Source of the DNA: Deltaproteobacteria bacterium
Lineage (GTDB): Bacteria > Desulfobacterota > Syntrophia > Syntrophales > JAIPED01
NCBI GenBank assembly: GCA_021737325.1
Contig: JAIPED010000013.1
Coordinates: 1-39,070 of the forward strand
DNA: 39,070 nucleotides
Direction: 5' to 3'
Shown here one piece after another: positions 26,875 through 35,908 of the stretch. Positions within the stretch are counted from its first letter, which is position 1, and each line of letters starts with the position of its first letter. The position numbers and the translations under genes are program-made. Under the pieces are notes generated by a model. The model saw nothing but the letters and a program-made list of their open reading frames with translations. It was not told the DNA's origin and searched no databases.

Positions 26875-26894
26875 GCCCTTAACGGTTTTTGCCC

Positions 26895-27674
26895 CTACCA
26901 GCGGAGTCTCGTTTTTACATCTTTTTTTGTTAAAAATTGTTTAAGCTCTGCTATCTGATATGTCCTATAATGGACGATAGAGGCAACCAAGGCGGCGGAG
27001 GCGCATCCCTCCGTAAGCACTTGGGCTAGATGTTCGGGCTTTCCCGCCCCGCCAGAGGCAATCACCGGAATGCTGACATTGGTCGCGATGATTTTTGTGA
27101 GGACGACATCATAGCCTTCCTGTGTTCCATCCGCATCGATGGAGTTCAAACAAATTTCTCCCGCGCCTAGCTTTTCTCCTTGCTTGGCCCACCATAGCGC
27201 ATCAATACCAGTATTTTTGCGTCCGCCGTGGACAACCACCTCGTATCCCGAGGGCACCCTGCTGGATGGTTCCACCTGTTTTACATCCATGCCTAGGACG
27301 ATGCACTGCGAGCCAAACGCCTTTGCCCCTGCCGCTATAATTTGCGGATTCGCAATTGCCCCTGAATTAACAGAGACCTTCTCCGCGCCTGCTGCGATTA
27401 CCGCCTGCATGTCCTGGAGTGTATTTAACCCTCCGCCAACGGAAAAAGGGATAAAGATGGTTTGCGCTACTTCCTTTACGACTTCCAACATTATTCCCCT
27501 ACCCTCTGCGGAGGCGGTGATGTCGTAAAATACTATCTCATCTACCCCTTGTTCATAGTATTCCCGTGCGGCAACAACCGGGTTACCGATATCAATGTTG
27601 TCCTGAAATTTTATTCCCTTGGTGAGCTTGCCATCGCGGACATCCAAGCAGACGATAATTCTTTTACTGAGCAT
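26895..27674 (-). CDS. hisF: Imidazole glycerol phosphate synthase, cyclase subunit
   Basis: TIM-barrel cyclase that, with HisH, turns PRFAR and glutamine-derived ammonia into imidazole glycerol phosphate and AICAR for histidine and purine synthesis. From ATG 27674 the product is 259 residues: [15 protein letters not shown] contains catalytic Asp11, and the second catalytic Asp lies in VLGMDVKQ. Phosphate-binding segments SVGGGLNT and [10 protein letters not shown] are intact. The frame is open upstream to 27698, but that overlaps hisH; ATG 27674 follows the hisH stop by 2 bases. Confidence 0.97.
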   Translation of the reverse strand: MLSKRIIVCLDVRDGKLTKGIKFQDNIDIGNPVVAAREYYEQGVDEIVFYDITASAEGRGIMLEVVKEVAQTIFIPFSVGGGLNTLQDMQAVIAAGAEKVSVNSGAIANPQIIAAGAKAFGSQCIVLGMDVKQVEPSSRVPSGYEVVVHGGRKNTGIDALWWAKQGEKLGAGEICLNSIDADGTQEGYDVVLTKIIATNVSIPVIASGGAGKPEHLAQVLTEGCASAALVASIVHYRTYQIAELKQFLTKKDVKTRLRW

Positions 27675-27676
27675 CG

Positions 27677-28312
27677 TTAATTCTCCCCTGGCAACCAACT
27701 GGCAAAGTTGCGTAAAATTGCCAATCCCGCCCGTCCGCTTTTTTCTGGGTGAAACTGTAACGCCACCAGACTATTGGTAGCAATAGCGGAGCAAAATTCA
27801 ATACCATACTCTGTTGTGCCAAGGATGTTTTCTTCTTCTTTGGGGCTTGGGTAATAGGAATGCACAAAGTAGAATTCCATATTGGCATCTATATTAGCAA
27901 AAACGGGGTGTTGTTGTCGCAGGCGTAAACCGTTCCATCCCATGTGTGGCACCTTGAGCTTTTCGCCGTTTGCCACCATATCATGAGGAAAGAGCTTTAC
28001 CGTCCCTTTTACCAATTTCAAGCATTCGGTGCCGCCATCTTCCTGGCTATGTTCAAAAATGATCTGTGTCCCCAGACAGATGCCCAAAATGGGCACCCCC
28101 CTAACGAAAGCGTTGCGTAAGAAGATATCCAGCCCCTGTTCTCTGATGTTGGCCATCGCTTCTCCCGCCGCTCCCACTCCGGGAAAAACGATTCGGTCGG
28201 CGCCTGCAAGTTCGGCGGGAGCACTGCTAACAAAATTGGGAATTCCCAAAAAATTAAAGGCGCGCACCACGCTTGTGATGTTGCCCGCACGATAATCAAC
28301 AATGCCAATCAT
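27677..28312 (-). CDS. hisH: Imidazole glycerol phosphate synthase, glutaminase subunit
   Basis: Class I glutamine amidotransferase supplying ammonia to HisF. The 211-residue protein has the nucleophile Cys79 in [13 protein letters not shown], the oxyanion-strand [11 protein letters not shown], and the His/Glu pair in LQFHPEKSG. It begins [15 protein letters not shown], the normal start. It is 8 bases after the radical SAM gene and directly upstream of hisF. The other his genes are not in this window. Confidence 0.96.
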   Translation of the reverse strand: MIGIVDYRAGNITSVVRAFNFLGIPNFVSSAPAELAGADRIVFPGVGAAGEAMANIREQGLDIFLRNAFVRGVPILGICLGTQIIFEHSQEDGGTECLKLVKGTVKLFPHDMVANGEKLKVPHMGWNGLRLRQQHPVFANIDANMEFYFVHSYYPSPKEEENILGTTEYGIEFCSAIATNSLVALQFHPEKSGRAGLAILRNFASWLPGEN

Positions 28313-28320
28313 GTTTCATT

Positions 28321-29265
28321 TTAGCCCTTCGCTTTTTTACCCTGAAAAGAGTTACGCTGAGAAAGTTCTCTTTCAATGGCATTGATAACCGTTAGCTTAT
28401 TCCGCGCCCAAGCGGGCGCGAGAAATATATCTTTATAGCCATCGGCGGTCAACCTTTGTATTACCATGTGTGAAGGTAGTACTTCTAAAACATCGCTGAC
28501 GATGGTGGCATATTCCGCAAGGGTTAACAAAGGCAGCCCGCCTTGAAGGTATGCCTCCCCCAGAGGAGTTCCTTGTAGAGCTAACAGTGAATGGATTTTG
28601 ATGCCATCAATCGGAAGCGCGGCAAGGCTTCTTGCCGTGTGAAGCATATCTTCTCTGCTTTCATTAGGTAAGCCAATGATAATATGAGCGCAAATCAGGA
28701 TATTTCTCCTGGCGGTTTTTTCCACCGCATCAACGAATTCGGCAACACCATGGCCTCTGCCAGTTGCTTTGAGCGTCTCTTCTTTCATTGATTGTATTCC
28801 GTATTCAACCCATATGTGATTTTGTGCGGCATAATCGGCGATGAGAGAAATTTTTTTTTCATCAACACAATCCGGTCGTGTTCCGATGGAAAGACCTATC
28901 ACCTTTTCGCAGGAGAGCGCTTCATCGTAGAGGGATTTCAGTACGCTTACAGGGGCGTAGGTGTTGGTGAATGTTTGGAAATAAGCAATGAAGCTTTCGG
29001 CATTCGTGCGCAAGCGATAGAAATTCTTTCCCGCTTCTATCTGTTGGGTTATTGGTGGCAGAATGCCGTTTTGCCTGAGCTGTGAGCCCCGTCCGTCACA
29101 ATAAGAACACCCATCGCTTCCTTTGGAACCATCGCGGTTGGGGCAGGTAAAGCCTGCGTCCACGGGTAGCTTGTAAACGGTAGCACCAAAAAGATTACGC
29201 CAGTAGCTCTTAAGATCATAATAGAGTTTATCATTTTTCCAAAAATCAGGCTTTTTTACTTCCAT
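28321..29265 (-). CDS. Radical SAM protein, YhcC-like (TIGR01212 type)
   Basis: Predicted iron-sulfur enzyme that cleaves S-adenosylmethionine to a radical; the substrate is unknown. The cluster cysteines lie at residues 41, 53 and 56 (GFTCPNRDGSKGSDGCSYC), the unusually wide spacing typical of the YhcC subgroup rather than CxxxCxxC. Further family segments are YFQTFTNTYAP, GLSIGTRPDCV, WVEYGIQSM, HIIIGLPNE and KIHSLLALQGT. ATG 29265 gives 314 residues. The frame can extend to a TTG at 29301, and neither start has a strong ribosome site. It is first in the hisH-hisF-lptG set. Confidence 0.9.
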   Translation of the reverse strand: MEVKKPDFWKNDKLYYDLKSYWRNLFGATVYKLPVDAGFTCPNRDGSKGSDGCSYCDGRGSQLRQNGILPPITQQIEAGKNFYRLRTNAESFIAYFQTFTNTYAPVSVLKSLYDEALSCEKVIGLSIGTRPDCVDEKKISLIADYAAQNHIWVEYGIQSMKEETLKATGRGHGVAEFVDAVEKTARRNILICAHIIIGLPNESREDMLHTARSLAALPIDGIKIHSLLALQGTPLGEAYLQGGLPLLTLAEYATIVSDVLEVLPSHMVIQRLTADGYKDIFLAPAWARNKLTVINAIERELSQRNSFQGKKAKG

Positions 29266-29343
29266 TTTAGGGGATATTTTATCCTTTTTGGGACTTCTCA
29301 ATTAAGACGGACATTCGCTATTAGAAAGGTTCTCTTCCCGCAA

Positions 29344-29395
29344 GTGAAAATGTTATGGGGTCCATAAATTTCGTCTCAAGTAGTTTAATTTTCAC
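29344..29395. promoter_or_regulatory. Palindromes in the divergent radical SAM / TPR lipoprotein promoter region
   Basis: TTATGG-GGT-CCATAA (29353-29367) is a perfect short palindrome, and GTGAAAAT (29344-29351) with ATTTTCAC (29388-29395) form an 8-bp inverted pair around it. The location between divergent genes suggests operators, but no matching promoter hexamers are clear. Confidence 0.35.
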
Positions 29396-29472
29396 CTGAT
29401 GAGAGTATTTTGTCATTGAACCATTTGTCAGGGAATGCTACTGGCACAAAGAGATTAGCTGGCGGAGGGGAA

Positions 29473-30276
29473 ATGAAAAAAATAAATTTTATCTTGCTGG
29501 TGCTTTTTTTTGTTCTGTCATGTTCTTCCGGCAAGGAGAATAGCACTGTGAGGAGTCCAGTGGTCGGTAAAGCCACATGGAAGAAGGAAAGCAAGGCAAA
29601 CAACGCCAATGCGGCGTCTTTCGAACGCTATATCACGGAGTATTTGCGTAGCGGTGCCAATAACGAATTCCGTGCCAAATTTGAACAGGCAATTCTTGAT
29701 TACACCGAAGCGCTTAAGTTTGATAACGAAAATCATTCTGTCTATGTTTTGCGTGCCAACGCTCGCTATCAAGTCCGCGATTATGTGGGGGCAATAAGAG
29801 ATGCTGATATAGCGATATCCCTGTCGCCAAAGAGGGCCGATGCTTATACCATCCGTGGAATGGCTCATATGCAACTAAGAAGATACGAAATGGCGTTTAG
29901 CAGCTATCGGCAAGCATTATCGGTGGATCCTAACTTTGCACCCGCTTATCTCAATATGGGGAAGGCAGCGTTAGTTTTAAGTCGCTATGAAATGGCGATA
30001 GCCGATTTTAGCGAGGCGATACGCCTGATGCCGTCTATGTTTGAAGCCTATGGATTGCGTTCCTTCGCATTGAAGCGGGTCGGTAGGGAAGGGGAAGCGT
30101 TGCGCGATGCCAACAAGATGATAGATATGCAGCCGCTGTTTCATGATGGCTATTATGTTAGGGCGCAAATTTTGCTTGATGCGGGGAAAAATCTTGATGC
30201 TTGTAGCGACCTGTTCAAAGCCGCAGAACTGGGTTCGTTGGAAGCAAGATCACTTGTCGTAAGGTTTTGTGAGTAA
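29473..30276 (+). CDS. TPR-repeat lipoprotein
   Basis: The frame opens at 29410, but GGAGGGG lies 3-9 bases before ATG 29473, giving MKKINFILLVLFFVLSCSSG, a lipoprotein signal peptide with the acylated cysteine at residue 17. The 267-residue protein then shows about five 34-residue tetratricopeptide-like helical pairs (for example ILDYTEALKFDNENHSVYV, AIRDADIAISLSPKRADAY, AFSSYRQALSVDPNFAPAY, AIADFSEAIRLMPSMFEAY). It should be anchored in the periplasm and act as a protein-binding scaffold. It has its own divergent promoter region and is convergent with murI. The partner is unknown. Confidence 0.88.
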   Translation: MKKINFILLVLFFVLSCSSGKENSTVRSPVVGKATWKKESKANNANAASFERYITEYLRSGANNEFRAKFEQAILDYTEALKFDNENHSVYVLRANARYQVRDYVGAIRDADIAISLSPKRADAYTIRGMAHMQLRRYEMAFSSYRQALSVDPNFAPAYLNMGKAALVLSRYEMAIADFSEAIRLMPSMFEAYGLRSFALKRVGREGEALRDANKMIDMQPLFHDGYYVRAQILLDAGKNLDACSDLFKAAELGSLEARSLVVRFCE

Positions 30277-30290
30277 CTGTTTCTGTGATG

Positions 30291-30356
30291 GCTGATCTTT
30301 CATCGTGATCCCCGCACATGGTGGATCATCAGCGGACCACTCATACTATTCAGTGG
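30291..30356. terminator. Hairpins between convergent TPR lipoprotein and murI genes
   Basis: GCTGAT (30291-30296) pairs with ATCAGC (30328-30333), with an inner GTGATCC/GGATCAT pairing. A second hairpin CCACT/AGTGG (30337-30341, 30352-30356) follows. No T-run is present, so the role as terminator is only suggested by position. Confidence 0.3.
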
Positions 30357-30359
30357 GGC

Positions 30360-31160
30360 TTAAATTTTTGCCATTTTCACATTGGTCATGCTTCTGCCCA
30401 GGGCGTATTCTCCGATGGTTTGAAAACGATGAGGGATGTCTGTCACAAAAAATTCGTAATCAGGAGAACTACTTTCCGTTACCGCAAGGTTTTCCAACCG
30501 CAGGATGTTAGCCGCAATCTCCGCCATGGCTTCTGCCGAATCGATGAGGTGGATGCTTCCGCCGATAACTTCTCGCAATAACGGTTTTAAGAGCGGATAA
30601 TGGGTACATCCCAATACCAACGAATCAATGCTTTCCGTGAGGAGCGGTTGGAGATACTCCTGGGCTACGGCACGGGTTATTGGGTGGTTGAACCATCCTT
30701 CTTCAACTAGAGGAACAAAAAGTGGGCAGGACTGAGAGAAGACAAAACTCTCCGTGCGGTAGCGGTGGATACTCCTGGCATAGGCATTGCTATTTATTGT
30801 TGCTGGGGTGCCGATAACGCCGATGCGCCCCGAAACGGTTTTTGCTACAGCCAGCCGTGCTCCGGCATCAATGACATCCAAGACAGGTGTTGGTGAACGC
30901 AGTTTTATCGCGGGATAGGCCACCGCGGCCATTGTATTACAGGCAATTATTAGTAGCTTCACATTTTTTTGCAGCAGGAAATCAGTTATCTGCAGGGCAT
31001 ATTCGGTAATCGTCTCGCGGGATTTTATGCCGTAGGGGACCCTAGCCGTATCGCCAAAATAGATGATACTCTCCCAAGGCAGTCTTTCCATCACAGCACG
31101 GACAACGGTTAAACCACCCACGCCAGAATCAAAAATCCCAATAGCCCGTGAATCTCCCAT
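30360..31160 (-). CDS. murI: Glutamate racemase
   Basis: Makes D-glutamate for peptidoglycan. The 266-residue product has the two catalytic cysteines in IIACNTMAAV (Cys74) and VLGCTHYPLL, the N-terminal IGIFDSGVGGLTV, and FGDTARVPYG. ATG 31160 is chosen because GGGGAG lies 7 bases upstream and the product then starts MGDSRAIGIFDSG; the frame is open to 31211. It lies 90 bases downstream of argJ on the same strand. Confidence 0.96.
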   Translation of the reverse strand: MGDSRAIGIFDSGVGGLTVVRAVMERLPWESIIYFGDTARVPYGIKSRETITEYALQITDFLLQKNVKLLIIACNTMAAVAYPAIKLRSPTPVLDVIDAGARLAVAKTVSGRIGVIGTPATINSNAYARSIHRYRTESFVFSQSCPLFVPLVEEGWFNHPITRAVAQEYLQPLLTESIDSLVLGCTHYPLLKPLLREVIGGSIHLIDSAEAMAEIAANILRLENLAVTESSSPDYEFFVTDIPHRFQTIGEYALGRSMTNVKMAKI

Positions 31161-31250
31161 TAAAAGCTCCCCAAGGTTTTTAAACCCCTTCCTGCTAACA
31201 CCAACCGTCATCCTCTTTCGTTTGGTTTGTAAATTATCTCAATACTCCCA

Positions 31251-32444
31251 CTAAGTTAGGTAGTGAGCGTTGATATCAACATATTCGTGGGAAAGATCAG
31301 AAGCAAGGATACGGCAAGATTCTTTTCCCGATGCCAAGGAAACGGAGACCGTTATCCGCTTTTGCCTCATTATCGCTTCCCAGCGGGAGATGTCTGTTTT
31401 TGCAATTGTTCCTGCGGTAAATACGCATAGGCCGTCTAGTGTAACCGTAACCTTATCGGGGGCAATTTGAGAGACGGCCCCTATCGCGCCGATTATTCTG
31501 CCCATGTTAGGATCACAGCCGTAGAAGGCAGTTTTTACTAGAGAGGAATTGCCAATGGCGTATGCTATCCTCTTGGCCAACAGCTTAGTCGGGGCTTCGG
31601 TAATGACGATCTCAATAACCTTGGTCGCACCTTCGCCATCGCTCACAATCATCTCTGCTATCTCCCTGAGCGATTCTTCCAGTAGCGATTGAAATATCTG
31701 GCTCTCCCTTGTGGTTGTCTTATTTATTTGTTTATTTCCGGCACATCCATTTGCCAGCACCAAGGCGGTATCGTTGGTGCTCATACAGCCATCAACGGTG
31801 ATGCAGTTTAGCGTTTTCGCAATCGCGCCACGGAAAATTTTGTTAAGGGTGGCACCTGCGATGTTCACATCCGTCAAGGTGTAGGATAGCAATGTTGCCA
31901 TGTTGGGCTGAATCATCCCCGCCCCCTTGGCAATGGTGCATAGCCGTACTTCACTTCCGCCGATGGAAGCCTGACGAAAAGCTACCTTCGGAAACTTGTC
32001 GGTGGTCATTATCGCTCGCTGGGCGGCGAGAATGCCCTCTTCGTTACACTTTGGGATGAGGGTGGCAATTCCCGGGACGATTTTTTCCATCGGTAATTGC
32101 TTGCCGATGACCCCGGTTGAAGCGACCAGCACCAGCTCATCAGGAATTTTTAACCCGTGAGAGACCAGTTGCGACATTTTTTTCGCATTCTTTAAGCCCT
32201 CTTTGCCCGTTGCCGCATTGGCATTGCCGCTGTTGGTAATAATCGCCTGCGCCAAACCGCCTTTAATTTTCTCTTCGTCAAGCTCAACGGGAGGGGCTTT
32301 GAAGGCGTTGGTGGTAAAAACCCCTGCCGCCTGTGCCTTAACGGTGGAAAAGATGAGGGCCAGGTCATCCCTGCCTTCTTCCTTGATGCCGCAGTGTAGT
32401 CCTCCCGCTAAAAACCCCTTTACCGTGATGTTTTTGTCTATCAT
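31251..32444 (-). CDS. argJ: Bifunctional ornithine acetyltransferase / N-acetylglutamate synthase
   Basis: Moves the acetyl group from N-acetylornithine to glutamate in the cyclic arginine pathway. The 397-residue precursor self-cleaves between Ala183 and Thr184 (KGAGMIQPNMATLLSYTLTD), with Thr184 as the nucleophile. Other family segments are TNAFKAPPV, IITNSGNANA, VASTGVIG and GCDPNMGRI. The usual TVDGDTSTND motif reads TVDGCMSTND here, with Cys in place of Asp at residue 220. GAGGAAG precedes the ATG. Confidence 0.95.
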   Translation of the reverse strand: MIDKNITVKGFLAGGLHCGIKEEGRDDLALIFSTVKAQAAGVFTTNAFKAPPVELDEEKIKGGLAQAIITNSGNANAATGKEGLKNAKKMSQLVSHGLKIPDELVLVASTGVIGKQLPMEKIVPGIATLIPKCNEEGILAAQRAIMTTDKFPKVAFRQASIGGSEVRLCTIAKGAGMIQPNMATLLSYTLTDVNIAGATLNKIFRGAIAKTLNCITVDGCMSTNDTALVLANGCAGNKQINKTTTRESQIFQSLLEESLREIAEMIVSDGEGATKVIEIVITEAPTKLLAKRIAYAIGNSSLVKTAFYGCDPNMGRIIGAIGAVSQIAPDKVTVTLDGLCVFTAGTIAKTDISRWEAIMRQKRITVSVSLASGKESCRILASDLSHEYVDINAHYLT

Positions 32445-33081
32445 GTCTTCCTCGTCAGAGTGGATTCTTGTTTTTTCCGCGGTTGTCCCCGTAACTAAAA
32501 CGCGGGTTGTTTACAATCCAAAAAATGGCAACGGTAAACCAATTGCCATTTTAGTGTCGCTGTTGGCTATTGACGGCGCAAAACGCTTACGATACGCAGT
32601 CAAAGATGAAGCGGCGATAAGGATATGCAGGGGTTGCTATGCCTGTATCGTGAGCCGCTCCATACTACGACACCGCCCACAAGGGGACAAAGGTTGGCAC
32701 GAACGGTTGTTGGTAGGTCATGACCGAGGGTTTTCAACCGGAGTTTTCAACGGAGATGTTGGGAATGTCTTAAAAAACTTCATGGTTTGAGAAAGATTCG
32801 CAGGGACATAAAAAACGAATGCCCGTTTGAAGTTTTGCGCAAGAAGAAGATGTCGTCAAACAGTTTTTGACACTCTTTTAGCGCCAAACAGTGCGGTATT
32901 ATATGCAACGGAGATCCAAAAGTTGCCACCGCACGCAAATGTTTAACTCTTTCATCCAATTATTTTTTTGCCAACTCCAATCCCGTAATTCGCAACGCGG
33001 AAAAAGCGGTGCCATTTCTCGGGGAGATGGATGGACATAATGTTACAGTGCTATTCTAACTACGGTGTTGCAGGAGGAGGT
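32445..33081. other. Intergenic region between argJ and the amidohydrolase pair
   Basis: About 640 bases with no gene I can support. It holds a hairpin (32520-32552), a pair of near-identical units GTTTTCAAC around 32732-32755, and a small hairpin GTCAAA/TTTGAC near 32853-32869. A 116-codon plus-strand frame (32443-32790) overlaps the argJ start codon and has no ribosome site. It carries a CxxCxxxC-like RICRGCYACIV run but no known domain. Confidence 0.5.
32520..32552 (-). terminator. Terminator-like hairpin upstream of argJ
   Basis: AAAATGGCAA (32522-32531) and TTGCCATTTT (32543-32552) pair perfectly around an 11-base loop, and the minus strand reads TTTTTT after the GC-rich part. No minus-strand gene is known upstream of it, so it may be a leader element of argJ or a remnant. 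Confidence 0.45.
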
Positions 33082-34398
33082 ATGATAACGGTCGATATTA
33101 TTGTTGATAGTGGGGTTGTTCTCACGATGGATGGTAATTTGAGGAGGATTCCCAACGGCGCGGTGGCGATAGCCGGTGAACGGATTGTCGCCGTAGGAGA
33201 GGCCAACGAGATAGTTAAAAGCTATTGGGCGAAAAAGACAGTCTCGGCGCAGGGGGGGATTATTATGCCCGGATTGGTCAACGCCCATTGCCATATTGCG
33301 ATGTCGTGTTTTCGCGGTGTTGCTGACGATATTGACCTGTTGGATTGGTTACATAACCACATGTTCCCCTTGGAGGCAAAGTTCGTTAGCCCGCGGATGA
33401 TTCGTGCGGGTTCCTTGCTGGGGGCTTTAGAGATGATTTCGTCGGGAATAACAACATTTTGCGACATGTATTTCTTTGAAGACGAAACCGCCCGCTGTGC
33501 TAGCGAGATTGGGATTCGTTGTGTTCTGGGTGAAGTGTTGTTTGATTTCCCTTCCCCCAACACCAAGACACCTGCGGAAGGGTTGGATTATACCCGAATG
33601 CTATTGAAAAAATGGCAGGGACACCCCTTGGTGAGGATTTGTGTCGAACCGCATGCGCTTTATACCTGTTCCCGTGATTTGCTTCTTGCCGCCAAAGAGC
33701 TTGCCGCTGAGTTTTCCGTTCCGTTAGCAATGCATCTTCTGGAAAACGCGGGCGAAAAAGCGCTGTTAAAAGAAAAACTACCCCTGCGGGCGACGGAATT
33801 TTTGGCGGATTGTGGGTTGCTTGACGAGCGTTTTCTCGCCTTTCACTGTGTGGAGATGGACGAGCGCGATATAGAACTCTTTGCCATGCATGGCGCTAAA
33901 GTTGTGCATAACCCTGAAAGCAACATGAAGTTGGCTTCGGGCATGGCTCCTATCGCCTCAATGCTTAAAAGTGGGGTTTGCGTTGCCCTTGGTACGGACG
34001 GGGCGGCGAGCAACAATAATCTGGATATTTTTGGCGAGATGTCCGCGGCGGCGCGCATAGGAAAAATCCGCGAAAAGCGGGCGGATGTTCTCACAGCCCT
34101 GGAAGTGGTAAAGATGGCGACGATTGATGGCGCCAGGGCACTTTGTTGGGATGATGAGATTGGCTCCCTTGAGGTGGGCAAACGGGCGGATATTATCACC
34201 ATTCCTACCAACAAACCGCATCTTACCCCCTTGTATAACGAATATTCGCATTTAGTTTATGCCGTTGGCGCGGGAGATGTGGATACGGTTATTATTAATG
34301 GGCAAATTGTGATGGAGGCCCGTAGGGTTTTGACTGTAGATGCTGAGGAAATAATGGCGAATGTTGTGGAGATTGCCGCAGAAATAAAAGGCTTCTGA
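33082..34398 (+). CDS. mtaD: MTA/SAH deaminase-family amidohydrolase (first of pair)
   Basis: Metal-dependent amidohydrolase predicted to deaminate an adenosine-type compound such as methylthioadenosine or S-adenosylhomocysteine to the inosine form. GGAGGAGG precedes ATG 33082; the longer frame from 33031 is rejected. The 438-residue protein has the metal motif HCH at 69-71 (MPGLVNAHCHIAMSCFRG), PHALYTCS and HLLENAGE histidines, the FHCVEMDE histidine, and LGTDGAASNNNLDIF with the last metal aspartate. Its stop overlaps the next gene's ATG. With mtnA in the window, MTA salvage is the favoured role. Aminofutalosine deaminase, guanine or cytosine-type deaminases of the same family remain possible. 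Confidence 0.85.
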   Translation: MITVDIIVDSGVVLTMDGNLRRIPNGAVAIAGERIVAVGEANEIVKSYWAKKTVSAQGGIIMPGLVNAHCHIAMSCFRGVADDIDLLDWLHNHMFPLEAKFVSPRMIRAGSLLGALEMISSGITTFCDMYFFEDETARCASEIGIRCVLGEVLFDFPSPNTKTPAEGLDYTRMLLKKWQGHPLVRICVEPHALYTCSRDLLLAAKELAAEFSVPLAMHLLENAGEKALLKEKLPLRATEFLADCGLLDERFLAFHCVEMDERDIELFAMHGAKVVHNPESNMKLASGMAPIASMLKSGVCVALGTDGAASNNNLDIFGEMSAAARIGKIREKRADVLTALEVVKMATIDGARALCWDDEIGSLEVGKRADIITIPTNKPHLTPLYNEYSHLVYAVGAGDVDTVIINGQIVMEARRVLTVDAEEIMANVVEIAAEIKGF

Positions 34399-35729
34399 TG
34401 GCGATGGCAGCGCCTTTAATCAAAGCAGATTTTGATCTTGCCATTGTTGGCGGCGCGGCTTTGCTAAGCGCTGGCAATGATTTTAACATCCTCGTGGATG
34501 CTTTCATCGGCATTAACGGCAACCAAATTGTACGAATCTGTCCATGTTCGGAAATGCCCGACGGTTCTTTTTCAGCAAAGGAAACCGTCGCGGCGCGGGG
34601 CATGGTGGTCCTGCCTGGATTAATTAACACGCACTGCCATTGTGCGATGAGCTTCTTTCGTGGTTTTGGCGATGACCTGCCGCTGACCAAATGGCTCTTT
34701 GAGCGCATTTTTCCTGCGGAAAGGCGCATGATGAACGCTGAAACGGTTTATCGTGGCGCTAAACTTGCCTTGGCCGAGATGTTGCTCGCGGGGATTACAA
34801 CGGTTGCCGACAGTTACTTTTTTGAAGGTGCGGTGGCGCGGGCAGGCAAGGAAATGGGCATGAGGCTGGTGCTCTGCCGTGGTTTTTTCGATCCGCCAGT
34901 CGGGGTTAAGCCTGCAACCTTGGCGCAATCTGCAAGGCATTTTTTTATTCGTTACCGCGGGGATTCTCCGTTAATTTCTCCCGCGCTGTTTTGCCATTCA
35001 CTTTACACCTGCTCACCGACAACGCTGACAACGCTTAAAAGCGTGGCGCGGGAGTATGATGTACCCTTCATGTTTCATCTCTTGGAAACCGCGCAAGAGG
35101 AAGCGATGGTGCAAGAGCGCTACGGCGCTACAGTTTATGATATTCTTACCTCCGGCGATTTGTTAGATGAAAAAACCCTCGCCATCCATTGCGTTCATCT
35201 CAACGAAAAGCTGGTGAAACTGTTTGCCGAGCGTGGGGTAAAGGTATCGCATAACCCTAGAAGTAACGCTAAACTCGCTTGCGGCATTGCGCCACTACCG
35301 CTGATGCTTGCTGCAGGAATATGCGTTGGTCTGGGCACCGATGGTGCGGGAAGTAACAACCGTTTGGATATATTTTCCGAGATGGAATTTTTGTCCGGGC
35401 TACACAACATTCCCCTATCCCGAAGCAGAGCGATTGGCGCGTCATCCATCGTGAGGATGGCAACGCTTGATGGCGCCAAGGCGCTGGGATTGGACTCCTT
35501 GAGCGGTTCTTTGGAGGTTGGCAAGGATGCAGATATCGCTATCGTTGATTTTCACAAGCCCCATTTAACGCCGGTTCATGATTATTCTTCGCATTTAGCT
35601 TGCCGTGTCCGTGCCAGCGATGTTCATACAACCATCGTGGCGGGCAAGGTGCTAGTGCATAACGGCGCCCTTCGCTACGGGGATATTAACGAGATTATGA
35701 ACGCAGTTCGCCCGTTAGAAGGTTTTTAA
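34398..35729 (+). CDS. MTA/SAH deaminase-family amidohydrolase (second of pair)
   Basis: Paralogue of the preceding gene, 443 residues, overlapping it in TGATG. Metal-site motifs are conserved: HCH at 79-81 (LPGLINTHCHCAMSFFRGFGDD), CHSLYTCS, HLLETAQEE, IHCVHLNE and LGTDGAGSNNRLDIF. It retains the family C-terminal KPHLTPVHDYSSHLA. Divergence is clear along the whole length, so the two probably differ in substrate; one may act on MTA/SAH and the other on a related nucleoside such as aminodeoxyfutalosine. I cannot assign which. Confidence 0.85.
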   Translation: MAMAAPLIKADFDLAIVGGAALLSAGNDFNILVDAFIGINGNQIVRICPCSEMPDGSFSAKETVAARGMVVLPGLINTHCHCAMSFFRGFGDDLPLTKWLFERIFPAERRMMNAETVYRGAKLALAEMLLAGITTVADSYFFEGAVARAGKEMGMRLVLCRGFFDPPVGVKPATLAQSARHFFIRYRGDSPLISPALFCHSLYTCSPTTLTTLKSVAREYDVPFMFHLLETAQEEAMVQERYGATVYDILTSGDLLDEKTLAIHCVHLNEKLVKLFAERGVKVSHNPRSNAKLACGIAPLPLMLAAGICVGLGTDGAGSNNRLDIFSEMEFLSGLHNIPLSRSRAIGASSIVRMATLDGAKALGLDSLSGSLEVGKDADIAIVDFHKPHLTPVHDYSSHLACRVRASDVHTTIVAGKVLVHNGALRYGDINEIMNAVRPLEGF

Positions 35730-35908
35730 GCATTATTACTGGTGGGGGAGATTCTAATAGGGACCCTACAAGCAATCATTCTGGATGCGTCGTTGCATTT
35801 TGCGGTTACCCTTTTTTGTGGAAATGCGCTTGAAGAGTATTGAGCTGATATGTTTGGCACGCATAATTGAGCACTTTTTTGCCGCAATCCGTTGCCTACT
35901 TTTTACTT

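Noticed and set aside
32443-32790. Plus-strand frame of 116 codons between argJ and the amidohydrolases
   Set aside because: It overlaps the argJ start, has no ribosome site and crosses a hairpin; although it has several cysteines, no domain or conservation supports it.
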